From: Schoenoplectus triqueter
Lineage: Eukaryota; Streptophyta; Magnoliopsida; Poales; Cyperaceae
Direction: 5' to 3'
Assembly: GCA_964058805.1 (NCBI GenBank)
Contig: CAXKVV010000649.1
Location: 1 to 46,732, forward strand
Length of the DNA: 46,732 bases
A program made the position numbers and the translations under genes. Position 1 is the first letter of the stretch; the number at the start of each line of letters is the position of its first letter. Shown here piece after piece: positions 22,698 through 34,036 of this stretch. The notes beneath the pieces were generated by a model. That model saw only the letters and a list, made by a program, of their open reading frames with translations. It was not told where the DNA came from and did no database searches.

Positions 22698-23027
22698 TTA
22701 ATTATGACATTCTGGGTTACGGTAATAGTCACAATGGGATTGGATATATGACTGGCCTGGATGATTCGGTCCTACTCCCGTCCCGCCTGGCATTAAGACC
22801 CTGTAGTATACAGTACTTGCAAGTAGTGGAAGCACCAATCCTGGCTTGTCTCGGATTAAAAGAGTTCCATTGTTGATGTGAAGATAGCTGGTACTCGTGC
22901 CAGATGAGGTGGCAGCAACAGCACCGATAACAGATGCAGCAAGCAGCAGCTCCAGTAACAGTACTGGTAGTAGTAGTAGTGTTGGGAGTGAGTACATTTC
23001 AATCCTGGTACTACTGTGTCCTCCCAT
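22698..23027 (-). CDS. Secreted small-peptide precursor, copy A (109 aa)
   Basis: A single-exon frame from an ATG in good context (aaATGGGAG) to TAA. Residues 1-39 form a signal peptide: a polar start, a leucine-rich core (about 13-30) and a likely cleavage after VAA at 37-39. The remaining ~70 residues carry an NGT glycosylation sequon (Asn53), a middle segment identical in all three copies (NNGTLLIRDKPGLVLPLLA, about 52-70), and a C-terminal GPNHPGQSY followed by two cysteines (99 and 107, seven residues apart). I do not assign a family. The Gly-x-Ser-Tyr-x3-His-Cys and Asn-Pro-x-Cys pattern is loosely like the C-terminal half of RALF peptides, but YIxY and four-cysteine signatures are absent. 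Compared with copies B and C, residues 71-87 differ and lack the PNxPALGPN repeat. A 1-bp indel before the stop adds a final Asn. A solo LTR begins 32 bp downstream. The three in-frame paralogues make a functional gene likely. Confidence 0.75.
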   Translation of the reverse strand: MGGHSSTRIEMYSLPTLLLLPVLLLELLLAASVIGAVAATSSGTSTSYLHINNGTLLIRDKPGLVLPLLASTVYYRVLMPGGTGVGPNHPGQSYIQSHCDYYRNPECHN

Positions 23028-23127
23028 TTCTTTCTTTCTTTCTTTCTTTTTTTCTTTCTCTCTTCCTTTCTTTCTTTATTAATTTATCTTCCCTAGCAAT
23101 TCTTTTGTATCCAACTTAACAGAATCT

Positions 23128-23215
23128 CTTTTATAGGACAGCATTTGCGGATGAGTCCAAGATTGCTTTGCTGCTTAATTACGCCTCTCTTCATTTGTAC
23201 AGGACACACTGTTTT
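23128..23215 (-). promoter_or_regulatory. Core promoter and conserved upstream block of gene A
   Basis: On the minus strand a TATA box (TATAAAAG, 23128-23135) lies about 100 bp upstream of the ATG. Upstream of it is a block beginning ggactcatccgcaaatgctg that is kept almost unchanged in units B and C, while other flanking DNA has drifted. It contains ACTCAT, a hexamer known as a bZIP-bound element in plant promoters. The 5'UTR is very rich in GAAA (CTTT on the plus strand, 23030-23080). Confidence 0.6.
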
Positions 23216-23419
23216 CTGTCAATTCAACTTCTTTTCATAAATTCATTCGTACGTTCTTTGTTTTCACCAACAGCCGAACACACACACACACACACACATA
23301 TTTGCCAATTAAAATTATTGATTTCAGCTCGCAGCCCGTGACTAATTGACTACTAATAATTACGTACTGAGGTATAAACTTTTCAAAACGTATTACATAT
23401 TGAAAACTGCATACAATAC

Positions 23420-23680
23420 ATATTGCAGAAAATTAAATAGGATTGAAGCAGCAATCAAATGTTAATTTTGCACCTTTAAATTAATTACTGCGACCACCAA
23501 TCTAAATTATATCGTGAACAATTTAGTTCTTTCGAAAATTTGACTGCTGTTTTTATTTCAAATTCAACACGATAAGTTGGAATATATATTGCAGAAAATT
23601 AAATAAGATTGAAGCAGCAATCGAATGTTAATTGGCACTTTTAAATTAATTACTGTGACCACCAATCTGAATAATTACAA
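23420..23680 (+). repeat. Local ~95-bp direct duplication in unit A
   Basis: The block 23420-23515 (attgcagaaaattaaatagg onward, with gattgaagcagcaatc) is repeated at 23585-23675. Unit B has a single copy at 36897-36985, so the duplication happened in unit A after the unit-level duplications. Confidence 0.8.
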
Positions 23681-24280
23681 ATTTATTACAACAAGATTTG
23701 TATAAATTCAGTGGAGTAAATTGATCTTCCCAAAAAGTTTGTGGCTCTGCCATTGGACCCTGAAAATCAAATACTTTACAAGTGGGCATAACAAAGCACT
23801 TGATACAAAAAAACAGAACCAATTGCCCAATTAAAAAAAAGTACTAAATAATAAAACTAATCGTTGTCAGCTGGCTTGAACAAACTACTTCCAATTAGCA
23901 AAATTTCTTCTTTGAGAAATAAAAATAGCAGAAATAATTAAGAATATATACATGCGTGAATGAAACGCTGTTATATAACAAACCTACTGTTTAATTTAAG
24001 AAAAAAAAGAATGAAATGACACAACTGTTGAGAAATACAATTTTGTGTCAACATCTTTTTTTTTTGAGCGAAAATGTTGTTCTTGCATGCTGAAATTTGT
24101 GTATCGACTTGTTGCATGAATTGGAAATGAGTTTCTGGTAATGTGTTCTGGACAGAAAAATGTTTCCCTTGCCTGCATCCTGCCATCATGTTCAGGCTTC
24201 AGCACACAGATTTAAAAGAAGAATGAATTTGTGAAAGTTATTTTTTTTAAAGCCAGACAGAATAAAGAGTTATTTTTTTA
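23680..24280. other. Intergenic, no gene recognised
   Basis: No supported gene. Contains the short dispersed sequence at 24149-24197 shared with 12849-12905. Confidence 0.45.
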
Positions 24281-26020
24281 TCCTTCAAGTTTGTTAATTG
24301 ATGAAAAGCTTTAATTTTATTTAATATTCAAAAAATTTCTTCACGTTTCTATTTTTTATATTTACAAAACAGTCCTTGAATAATTAAATTTTATGTAACA
24401 GTCAAAATTTTATGTACCTTTGGAATGTTACATTTCTCCTCCTCTTTTAAAAAAAATTTTCGTCCTTGAAATTTTAATTATCATAATGATTTAGAACTAA
24501 TATACACTATTATATAAAACATCTAAGAATTGGAGGATCCATTTTTTTGTCATATAATTATTTTTTTATTATACCCATTTTATCCCTAAATTAGACGGAT
24601 AATATTTATTTTTGGTTGATCGAACATATGTAATCGTGTCTATTGATCCATTCTTTCTCTCCATTTCTTTCCCATCTACACTATTATTTTCATAATATAG
24701 TTTTTTTTATTTAGCAACCTTGTGCATGTTTGGTAAGAAATTAATGGTGATAATATATGTTAGAATAATTCACTTTTTTTTACCATAAAAACCATGAATC
24801 ATTAACTCATATTTTGTAGAAAATCTCATCCAAAATTAAATCTAATTTTTATTATAGGTTTTCTCTATAATTTGGTGAATTTATAATTTAATATTAGATG
24901 AATGTGAATTTTTTATCTTATAATATTTTAATATTTAAATAAAAGAGCTTGCTGCAACGCGCAAGTATGTAGCTAGTTTTATCTAATTATCATACATGAT
25001 TAACTTGATAATTTATAAAATTCTTGTAAAGTGTGCGGCATTATAAAATATTAATTAGATGTTTTTTTTACATATATGCACCATAGGCTTTATAATTACT
25101 AATACTAATTATTTATTTAACTAGATGATTATTGATCTGTCAAATTGATAATAATGAATTGAATATTGGGTTTTCCCAAATTGTTGTTTGTTAGCTCAGA
25201 TGAATCTAGATCTATGAACTACGAGCTTCTACTTAATTTCAATGAATTTGGGCAGAATCATTTTCTTATGTTTCTAGAGTATCATAGTGGAACTATCGCA
25301 AAAATTTAAAGGTTCTTAATTAATTAAAATTCAATATTCATTAAAAATGATATAAATAACTAAATTATATTTTTTTGTTAATAATGAATCGTAACATCCG
25401 ACACTTCAAAAATCTTTGTTTAACAACCCTTTAATTATAGAAAGCTGAATTTGTTATACCTATTTTCATTTAATTTGGACAAAAAGAATCATGTTATTAT
25501 TTATTTTTCTTTTTATTAGAATAGCACAGCGGAAACGTGGTGAATCTTGTCAGCATTTAACATTAGTCAGTTTATAAGAGCATAATAAATGACGATAGTG
25601 AATGTGTGTTTAAAAATTAGTTAATATATAAGTTGATATTAAATCATGGATTATTGAGTTAATAGTCCTGAGTAGATATTTTGATTTTTCTGAAATCTTC
25701 ATTTGATAACGATGATCATTATAGATATGTAAATATGTATCATATCATTATTTTACTAAAGTAATGTAAAGGGAGTGTGGTGAGTTCATAACTTAAAAGT
25801 TCCAAAATCAATCTATTAGTTCTAAATCATTATGATAATTAAAATTTGGAGGAGAAATTTTTTTTAAAAGAGGAGGAGAAATATAACATCCCAAAGGTAC
25901 ATAAAATTTTGACTGTTACATAAAATTTAATTATTCAAGGACTATTTTGCAAATATAAAGAAATCTTTAGAATAGTAAATAAAATTAAATCTTTTCATCA
26001 ATTAACAAACTTGAAGGATA
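24281..26020. mobile_element. Long-TIR element of unknown superfamily
   Basis: The left arm (24281-24505, starting tccttcaagtttgttaattg) and the right arm (about 25805-26020, ending caattaacaaacttgaagga) are inverted copies of roughly 220 bp. They include ataaaattttgactgttaca and ggaggagaaat blocks on the right-hand strand. The interior is AT-rich and non-coding and contains a probable Helitron. Long arms suggest a Mutator-like or foldback origin, but no 8-10 bp target duplication could be confirmed. Confidence 0.65.
24503..24977 (+). mobile_element. Probable non-autonomous Helitron inside the long-TIR element
   Basis: The left-arm similarity stops where tacactattatataaaacat begins, a sequence typical of plant Helitron 5' ends. 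At the other side a GC-rich hairpin (cttgc tgcaacgc gcaag, 24948-24965) stands 7 bp before CTAG-T (24973-24977), followed by T, as at Helitron 3' ends. There is no inverted repeat or duplication, as expected for the group. The 5' TC dinucleotide is not clear. Confidence 0.5.
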
Positions 26021-26262
26021 AATTTGAAAATAAATAAAAAAAAAGAGACAACATCCACGTTACCTTTTTTCCCTGACACGTGGCTCCATGCCATAAGACA
26101 ATAGCAAGGCAACCCGGCCCTTATCTTCTCCTTCCCAGTTGACGATAATTAAAAAAACAGAGGAAAGTAAAAAGAAATGGAAACAAAACCAAGAGATAGA
26201 GATTTGTTCTTAATAAAAAATTCGGCAATGTCTCCCAACACATCTAAATTTTTATTTATGAC

Positions 26263-27340
26263 TAGTGTTTTGACAAAACCCGTACGGGTTAACCCAACCC
26301 ACACCCGCCCGCCCCCGTCGCCCGCCCGTGGATTCAACCCATAACCGTCCGTATCCGTGCCAAGGGCGGGTTTCATATGGGTTTGGATCACCCTTCAAAA
26401 TTTCGTCCATGATAAATCGCTCCTTCTCAACCCATTCTTAACCCGCCCCCGTCCGTGCCTGTGACCCGTGCACGCCTGTCCAATGACCCGCCTCGCCCAC
26501 CCTTCCCAACGGTAAACTATTTTTTAATTGTATGATTGATAAATTTTTTATATTTTTTTTGTAGAGTGAAAAATGACCATGAAGGTGATCTTTAAGATAA
26601 CGACCTATGGTATAGAAATTCCGACTTCTAAAAAACTAGTTTCGATATAAAATCTCTACACTCTTTTAATTTTTTTCATCTATTTTATAGATATTTTAAT
26701 ATTTTTTTATATACTTTTACTAACAAAGAAAAAAATTAGAACTTCTTTTATGTTATTTTTTTACATATTAAAATAACTCGTCCTAAACTCGAAATAAAAG
26801 AGGAGGTAACTTATATTTTTAACAAAAAATATTTTTTCTAAGTATTTATTTTCTTTTCTAAGATTATTTATTTATTTCTTTTATTACCTTTCAAAGATAA
26901 TATTTTACTTATAAATAATTAAAAAAACATAATCAAATTATACAAAAAATGTTAAATTTTTTTATAATTGTTTCGATTTTTTTTGGCAAACACTTGGAAT
27001 ATTTTTGTGATTTTTTAATTACTTTTTAATTTTAGAATTTTAATTTAAAAAAATAGTTGTTTTGAAAAAAATTAAACGACATTATTTTGTAATTTTTCTG
27101 ATTTTTGATAATTTTTTTGAAATTTTTTGGATATATAAAGAGTTATTTGAGAATTTTCGGATTTAAAAATAATAATAGATCCGTGCCCTCCCGTATCTGC
27201 CCCGTCCCAACCCATCCCGCCCAACCCGACGGGTCAAAGAGCGGGTTAGGATCATCACCTCAAACTCAACCCGTCCAACCTGTACAATTCGTGCCCGGAC
27301 AACCCGTGCCCACCCGTACCCGCCCGTTTGGTAAACACTA
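26263..27340. mobile_element. Non-autonomous hAT-type element, 1.08 kb
   Basis: The left end is TAGTGTTTTGACAAAACCCG and the right end, reverse-complemented, is TAGTGTTTACCAAACGGGCG. Flanks are TTTATGAC (26255-26262) and CTTATGAC (27341-27348), an 8-bp duplication with one mismatch, which fits the hAT superfamily. Subterminal zones are made of CCCGCCCG, CCCGTCC and CCCGTACC motifs on both sides of an AT-rich centre. No transposase frame. The short ORFs at both ends are repeat translations. Confidence 0.8.
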
Positions 27341-27348
27341 CTTATGAC

Positions 27349-28094
27349 TAATTAGTCACTGAATTTTTAATTTTAACAAAAATCCTCTGATAATTAACTT
27401 ATAATAATTTCTTTTTAGATAGAAAATGACAAAATAACCTTATTTTTAATTTTTTTTAGATAGTTTTTTTTAATTTTATTTATGTTTCATATACTTTTAA
27501 TTTATAAAAAATTTAAATAATTAGAGAAATCTAATTAAATATTAATTATATATATTTGCTGTGTCATTTTTAGTCATACATCATATAACTTTTTTTATTA
27601 TAAAATAATATGAAAGATTTGAAACACCACGTGATTAATAATTAGTTTCTATTAATTTAAAAAATGATTTTGAAAATTAAAATGTAAGAAAAATTCATTA
27701 TGAATTTTAATTATTTATTGAAATGCATAGACAAAGTAAATTATAAAAATAAAAATAAAAAATAAGATTAATAATATATTATGTATTGTGAATGCTATTT
27801 AATTGGCTCTTTGTATTTTTATAAATAAAAATATATGAAATATAATATTTAATTTTTAATGTTATAAATATACAAGTTTATTTTTTATTTTATAATTAAA
27901 AACGAATTATTGTATAGTTGACCAACTATTGGGGGAGGGTAATTTATCACAGATTCGAGAATTTATAGAGATATTTGTTATAATTAAAAGTTTGAAAGTC
28001 AATTTATCACGAGGGAACAATTTAAGAATGTGCGGAGGCATTGCCCATTTTAGTAAGCAGGAGGAGGCAATTAATTCTCTTTGAAAACAGAAAA
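27349..28094. other. AT-rich DNA between units A and B, no gene recognised
   Basis: Very AT-rich, no coding signal. The start (cactgaatttttaattttaa) looks like another degenerate repeat, but its limits are not clear. Confidence 0.4.
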
Positions 28095-28719
28095 TTTTAG
28101 CTCAGACGGACTGTTCGCTCATTTCACTACTAAATACATTAATTGCTTGGATAAGAAGTCAATGTCGTTAACTAATTAATTGGACTTGTTCCGAGTAATC
28201 GTGGTACGATTATTTTTTTTCCATCAGCATTGTTCGACAAACAAGATCAGTATCCAACACCCGGGCCATGACGCCGTCATTGTAAATTATATACAAGTTC
28301 ATTTGCAGGCAGGGCATTCTAACATATATGGTATAAGTATATGAGCAGAGTTTTAACGTAATCAATTTTGTGTGCCATCAAATATAAAAATGAGTTGATG
28401 ACATTTAATGATAGCGACACAAAATTTATGATATTGGAACTCTTCACTTGTTAGAAAGTGTATGGTTTTTCGAGAACTGATTGATAACAGCTAAATATAA
28501 AGTGTGTTTTTATTAAAAAATATTTATTAGGAAATGTGCATTCTTTTTTCCCATTATAATAATAGTATTTTTTTTTAATTTCGACTCCTATAATTCTAAT
28601 TCATAAGAATGACATGATATTAGAGTTTTTTTTAAATAAACCATGCAAAATATGCTTTCATCATACCACATTACATTATTTGACAATAAACATCATACAA
28701 TTTTATGTTCTATTTTTAT

Positions 28720-28825
28720 TTGTAAATGGCTCAGTAGGTATATGATATAACTAACTAAAATGGTCGATCTCAAAGATTATTATGAGTTCAAGTTTTGATA
28801 GACACAAAATTGACGATATTATTTA
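28720..28825 (+). mobile_element. Possible tRNA-derived SINE
   Basis: TGGCTCAGTAGGTA (28727-28740) matches the RNA polymerase III A box, and GAGTTCAAGTTTTGAT (28784-28799) is a decayed B box 43 bp later, the spacing of a tRNA-type promoter. The sequence does not fold as a whole tRNA, so a SINE or tRNA pseudogene is more likely than a working tRNA gene. Ends are not defined. Confidence 0.45.
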
Positions 28826-30361
28826 ATTAAATGGAAGCGTCAAAATTGGCGATATTATTTACACCGAAATATTTAGTATTTAGTTGACACACTGAACCTA
28901 ACTTCTTAACCATTATGTAAATCGAAATTTATTACACCATTAGCATCCTAACTACGCTTCTTTGTCTAAAACAGAAAATATAGAAGACATCAGAAATAAC
29001 TAAATAGAGACTTTACCTAATATATTCAACTTGTGTATCCAATCTGTAATTCTAAACTAAAAATGCATTAAAAAATTAGTAAATTATATGTTGTGTTTCG
29101 CGTTCTTTGATATTTCTGCCATTTTGTCGCTGAAAATACAAACCATGTAAGATTAATAAAAAAAAACTAGCTAATATATTCGTATATACCCTGCACGAGA
29201 GCAGAAAGGGTTCAATGGTATTTTATATCGTGTGCATGTATAGATTAGTGCCACAGATCAAGCAATTAATTAGATTCGTCGGGGGATACAATATTAATGA
29301 TCTTGTTTGTCATTCATTGATTCTATTTACGTTAAATATGCTCGTATATTGCATTCTATTTGATGTAAAATCTTTACATTTATAATGAGCTCCTTGACAC
29401 ATTATAATAAATTGATCAAAAAATGAAGCCCAGGAGGGCCCTGTAGTGATGCTTGAATATACCAACCGATTTTCAAAATGTACTCAAATTATTATATAAC
29501 TAATAAAAATATATGCTCTTAAGTGCGGATTCTTATATTTTATAATATTTTTTTTTAACAATAATCAACATTTATTAACAAATACAGCATGAAAATTTTT
29601 CAATTAAGAACAATAACAGAATTGTTATCAGGGCAATCTATTTGCCACTGTTGAGTGAAGCGCATTATACATCAATTAAGTAATAAAATGAAAGTACTAC
29701 AGTGACCCGCTGACACATATTTATTTCATTCTTTTATCTTTCTTATGATCTTCGGACCTCATTTATCACCAAATACAATGTTTTATCGGGTCCGGAGAGT
29801 GCTGTGCACTCAAAAAGAATAGACAAAAAAAAAGACGCGGTCATAAAATTTCAGTCAACTAAAGTTAATCTCAAACATTGGATGAAAGTATAACAGCACC
29901 ACTTTCTCAGGAAAAAAAAATATTTTTTGCCTATGCAAGCATTATCCTTTCCAGCATTTCTCCATCGAGCTTTAGGAGCCCTTTCGTCATGAACAATTAA
30001 TACTCAATAAAATAAAACATACAAAATAAGAAAAATATATATTACCTAACATGAGCTGGTTAGCAACTTATGACCTCTATGTGATAGTTTGATAGTATTG
30101 ACCTCTACAATAATACACGTGAAAACAAAACCAAAACCATTTAGTTATTCTTTTTTTTTGTTCTTCATCTCCTCTTATTTAGATCAAAATGTTCTCTTTA
30201 TTCCGCTAAAATATTTATTTTGTGATTGTTTTACAGCCATTTTGTCTAAAATCTTAATCAAATTAAATAACACTTGTGAGGAGAAATTCTATGCATTTAC
30301 ACACAAGAACAACTAAAAGAAATTTTACAAAGGTACACATAAATTAGTGTCAAAACTGACC

Positions 30362-30838
30362 TAAGTAACTTAACCCCTACCCGTCCCGACCCGACCTGTC
30401 TCACCCAACCCGTGATAACCCGTCCCCGACCCGACCCGGGAAATCCGTGCAAACCCGACCCAATATCCGATAACCCGAGAAATTCAAAAAAATGCGGAAA
30501 AATACGAGAAAATACGGAAAAAATAAATTTTTTTGCCAAAATATATTATAATTATATATTTTTAATACTCTTAATAATTATTTTTGAATTTTTTTAGAAT
30601 TTATTTGAATTTTATTGGGTTATTTTTAAATTTTGAAAAAAAAAATCCGCCTACCCGTCCCGTTCCCGACCCGACCGGCCCCACCCTTGGACCCAACCCG
30701 TCCGACCCGACGGGTGTAGGACATGTCACGGCCAAACCCTCCAAAATAGATCCATCCTAACCCGTCCCATGAAAAACCGTTGATCCGTCCCGTCAAAACC
30801 CGCCGATCCGTACAAACCCGACCCTAGCCGACCCGTCC
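30362..30838. repeat. CCCGACCC-rich hAT-like element remnant
   Basis: Two islands of CCCGACCCG/CCCGTCC repeats (30370-30475 and 30650-30838) flank an AT-rich centre, the same plan as the hAT element at 26263-27340. Candidate outer ends TAGTGT (30345) and ACACTA (30854) exist, but the flanking octamers do not match, so target duplication is unproven. Confidence 0.45.
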
Positions 30839-31849
30839 CATTTTTAATACACTAATCCTCACTTCCTCAGAATAAAATTCTAAGAGATCATTCGATGTAT
30901 AAGTATAATCAAGATCTAGGAACTTGTACGTATCTCCTTTCTTCCCATTCCTTTTTAGGCGACAGCTCTTTATCACTCGACACTGATGGGTCGTGCTTTT
31001 TACATGCAAACTAAAAAATTTCTCAATTCACAGGAGCTTAGAAATAAAAAAATAAAAATTCTAATCTGGTATCTTACAACAATAGGACACAAACCGTCCA
31101 ATTATCTTACCTACAATTTAATATCATTAGAGCTCCGAAAAATTAACTTCCATCTGCTGATTTTAAACTAAAAAGGGCTTAGTGAGCCCTTCTTAACTCT
31201 CTTCATATCCCAAATTCAAAACCCTCACTCCAGCACTGAACATCGCATTAGCAATATGAAAATATCTGATATATTTGGAAACTCACATTCTTTCCTTTCT
31301 TCTATTTCAAATCTAAATCACATTAATAGATTATTACTCAGAAAATACACAATCAGATCAACACATAAAACCATAAAGCAAAATAAAATATTATCATTCT
31401 TGTCCCAAAAATTTAGTATTTATTTTTAAGATCAACAATATTGTTCTCCATGCCAATTAGAGAAAAAATAAATTGAAAACTTAAAATTTTAAGTAAAAAA
31501 ATTAATTTGAAAATTTTGCTTCCCCAAGAGAAACAATTAAATAGAGAACTTACAGATTGTAAAGTAAGAATATTCTGATTCGAAATTTTTGTTACCCTTC
31601 TTAATTTGATGGGAGATAAAAAAAAAAGAAAAATAAGGATTAATTAAATTGCTTTTATTTTGTGTTCATATCTGCTTAGAACAATGGGAACTGATAACTT
31701 GATTTCACTTCTTTTCTGGAATCTTCCCTCCATTCATCAAGACGCATCCTAAACAAAGAAAAAAAATTATAAATGCATATCATCTAACCTTTTGAGTTTT
31801 GAGACTAAACTTAAAAAACCCAATGTCAATTGATTGATTGATTGAGGCA

Positions 31850-32180
31850 GAGAGATGGCGCACGACTGGAGCATAGAAATGCAATGTCTAACCTAAGAAG
31901 GAGATGGTGATGTTGCCGAAGAGGGTTATTGAGAGCGACAATGTAGGGCTGAGAGGCGGAGAAAGTGAGAGGGGCGGTGTTGGGAAGAGGAGATGAGTGT
32001 TGGAGATTAAAGTCTGGATGGTTACGCGAGAGTTCTAAAAACTATTTGTAAGTGGAGAAGGATGAGGAGGAACCAAAGGAGATTGTCAGCAATAATGGTG
32101 GCAGCGTCGCGAGCGATGCCAAGAGGCGACACAGAGAATAGTGTGAGACGAAGATGGCGTGGGATGAGCGGCAATGCAGA
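31850..32180. other. GC-richer, strand-asymmetric stretch, possible gene or UTR remnant
   Basis: The plus strand is rich in GAG/GGAGA and the minus strand reads like a C/T-rich plant 5' leader with a ttag|gttag splice-like end near 31895. No long frame is present. A similar asymmetric stretch lies at 42060-42345. It could be a promoter/5'UTR fragment carried by a transposon. Confidence 0.25.
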
Positions 32181-32306
32181 ATTTTGATCGGAAATAATTA
32201 TTGTATTGTAATAGTTTATTGGTTTTGAATTTATTAATTAATTAAGAGATAAAAATTAATAATTTAATATATATTTTTATCTAATAAAAAATTATTAAAA
32301 TAATAA

Positions 32307-32691
32307 GAGTGGATATATCGTGAGATTAACTTAAAAAGTATATCAAATTATATCCAAATTTGAATTTTTCACTCTCATTAAATTCTTCATATTGAAATCT
32401 TATGGGATACAAAAATTTGGGATGTTTCGAGTTTTCTAAGTTACTCTTTTTAATTTTTAAAAATCGGCTCTAAAAATAATAATAAAATAATTAATGTTTG
32501 TACATTATTTTCAAAAATTAAAAAGAGCGACTTAGAAAACTCAAAAATATTCTAAATTTTTGTACCCCACAAGATTTCAATAGAAGAATTTAATAAGAGT
32601 GAAAAATTCAAATTTGGAGATAATTTGATATACTTTTTGAGTTAAATTCACGGTAAACCTCCGTGAGCTTAAGCTCACAGTATCTTTACTC
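32307..32691. repeat. Foldback element, family 2, older copy
   Basis: The left arm starts gagtggatatatcgtgag and the right arm ends agctcacagtatctttactc, imperfect inverted copies. The arms carry the shared module tgggatacaaaaatttgg and gtttcgagttttctaagt. It is more diverged than the family-2 copy at 36340-36750. Confidence 0.7.
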
Positions 32692-33446
32692 AAATAATAA
32701 TATTTTATATATCAAAAATAACAACAAAATAAACTCAAAGTAATAGAAAATTAAGTTGATGAAGAAAGTTTTTATCTATGAAATTTTATATTTTGATATC
32801 TTTGTATAATTATTTCATTATATATGATATTAAATATTTTTTCTCAATAAAAATAATTAGATAAAAAAAATTGATGGCAAAAATAAATTATTAAAAATAT
32901 TACTAAAAAATATTATTTTTTAAATTCAAAAAAAGACAACTGCTCCTGAAATCACAAACATCCGCCCTTGCGTGGGATGGCAGAGAGGGTGAGTGACAGC
33001 GAGAGCGGCGATAAGCGAGCAAAGGGTGCATTACTAAAGTACACTAGGCGGATTTTTTTGAAATCAGCAGATGGAAGCTGTTAAATGAATTACGCAAATT
33101 TGAAATCAATTTGATTGAAAGCTGTTAAATGAATTACGCAAATTAATTGCAAGCTCTCATAAATTAAATCCTGATTTTTAATTTCGAAGCTATTGGAATC
33201 GACCACGAAATTAACCAAGACAATAGGCAGAAATTGAATTCAAGAATCACAGCAAGGACCATACATGCTATGATCACACCCAATCCCCGATCTTTTTTGT
33301 TCTCCCTAATTCCGGTTCAACAAATACAAATTATGACAGGATGAACCCAATAAGGACATACAAATTAATTTCTTACTGAAAATAAGAAAACTAGTGCATG
33401 AACGTGATCAACTTAATAATACAGAAAACCATCAAGGATTAATTAA

Positions 33447-33773
33447 TTAATGACATCCTGGATTATGGTATTTTCCACAATGGGCTTGGGTGTACGACTC
33501 GCCTTTCTGATTCGGTCCTAATGCCGGCCTGTTTGGGGCTAGTCCGACCTTCGGGTCTATATATTTTTGTGCAAGTAGAGGAAGCACCAACCCTGGCTTG
33601 TCTCGGATCAAAAGTGTTCCATTGTTGATGTTAAGGTAGCTGGTAGTCGTGCCGGATGAGGTGGCAGCAACGGCACCGATAACAGATGCAGCAAGCAGCA
33701 GCTCCAGTAACAGTACTGGTAATAGCTGTGATGGGAGCGACATTTCAGTCCTGGTACTATTGTTTCCTCCCAT
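33447..33773 (-). CDS. Secreted small-peptide precursor, copy B (108 aa)
   Basis: A single-exon frame from ATG (33771-33773, context aaATGGGAG) to TAA. Same plan as copy A: signal peptide 1-37 with cleavage probably after AVAA, an NGT sequon at Asn51, and the invariant NGTLLIRDKPGLVLPLLA middle. The C-terminal region is rich in Pro/Asn/Gly with two PN motifs (VGLAPNRPALGPNQKG), then GESYTQAHC and NPGCH. Cysteines are at 99 and 107, seven residues apart. Relative to copy A the indels are multiples of three, consistent with a maintained frame. The product is probably secreted and may be processed to a short peptide. Its function is unknown and no recognised family is assigned. Confidence 0.78.
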   Translation of the reverse strand: MGGNNSTRTEMSLPSQLLPVLLLELLLAASVIGAVAATSSGTTTSYLNINNGTLLIRDKPGLVLPLLAQKYIDPKVGLAPNRPALGPNQKGESYTQAHCGKYHNPGCH

Positions 33774-33864
33774 TTCTTTCTTTCTTTCTTTCTCTCTTCC
33801 TTTCTTTCTTTCTTTATTTTCCCTAGCAATTCTTTTGCATCCAACTTAACAGAATCTCTTAATT

Positions 33865-33945
33865 TACTTATAGGGACAGCATTTGCGGATGAGTCCAAGA
33901 TTGCTTTGCTGCTTAATTATGTCTCTTCAATTGTACCAGACCACT
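33865..33945 (-). promoter_or_regulatory. Core promoter and conserved upstream block of gene B
   Basis: The minus-strand TATA-like box is TATAAGTA (33865-33872), followed upstream by the same ggactcatccgcaaatgctg block and the cagcaaagcaatctt segment as in genes A and C. Foldback elements begin only about 90 bp further upstream. Confidence 0.55.
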
Positions 33946-34036
33946 GTTTGCTGTTAATTTAACTTCTTTTCATAATTCGTGGTACATTCTTTGTTTCCAC
34001 CAACAATCCTACACATACATACATATATATACATAT

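Larger units (their letters stand above)
20989..23560. repeat. Tandem unit A of the secreted-peptide locus
   Basis: Shares modules in the same order with units B and C. The module at 20989-21272 matches 38369-38635. The module 21290-21602 (attcgtgtat ... aaccgattttcaaaatg) matches 29170-29482 and 43600-44270. The module 21825-21975 (ttgaaagctg ... attgaattt) matches 33060-33245 and 44495-44650. The gene block 22670-23330 matches 33412-34030 and 44745-45350. The upstream module 23308-23560 matches 36772-37010. Unit-specific insertions interrupt each copy. Confidence 0.85.
29500..33060. other. Unit B-specific insertion/replacement block
   Basis: Units A and C continue across this junction with about 200 bp of common sequence. 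Unit B instead has about 3.5 kb of unrelated DNA. It holds a CCCGACCC-rich hAT-like island (30362-30838), a pyrimidine/purine-asymmetric 5'UTR-like stretch (31850-32180) and a foldback element (32307-32691). No gene was recognised in it, and no single transposon explains the whole block. Confidence 0.5.

Noticed and set aside
28727..28799. A functional tRNA gene
   Set aside because: A-box is good but the B-box is decayed and acceptor and anticodon stems cannot be formed.
33608..33898. 96-codon minus-strand ORF overlapping peptide gene B
   Set aside because: It is a different frame over the 5'UTR (Lys/Glu repeat from GAAA runs) and the gene's start; no equivalent frame is conserved in copies A and C.
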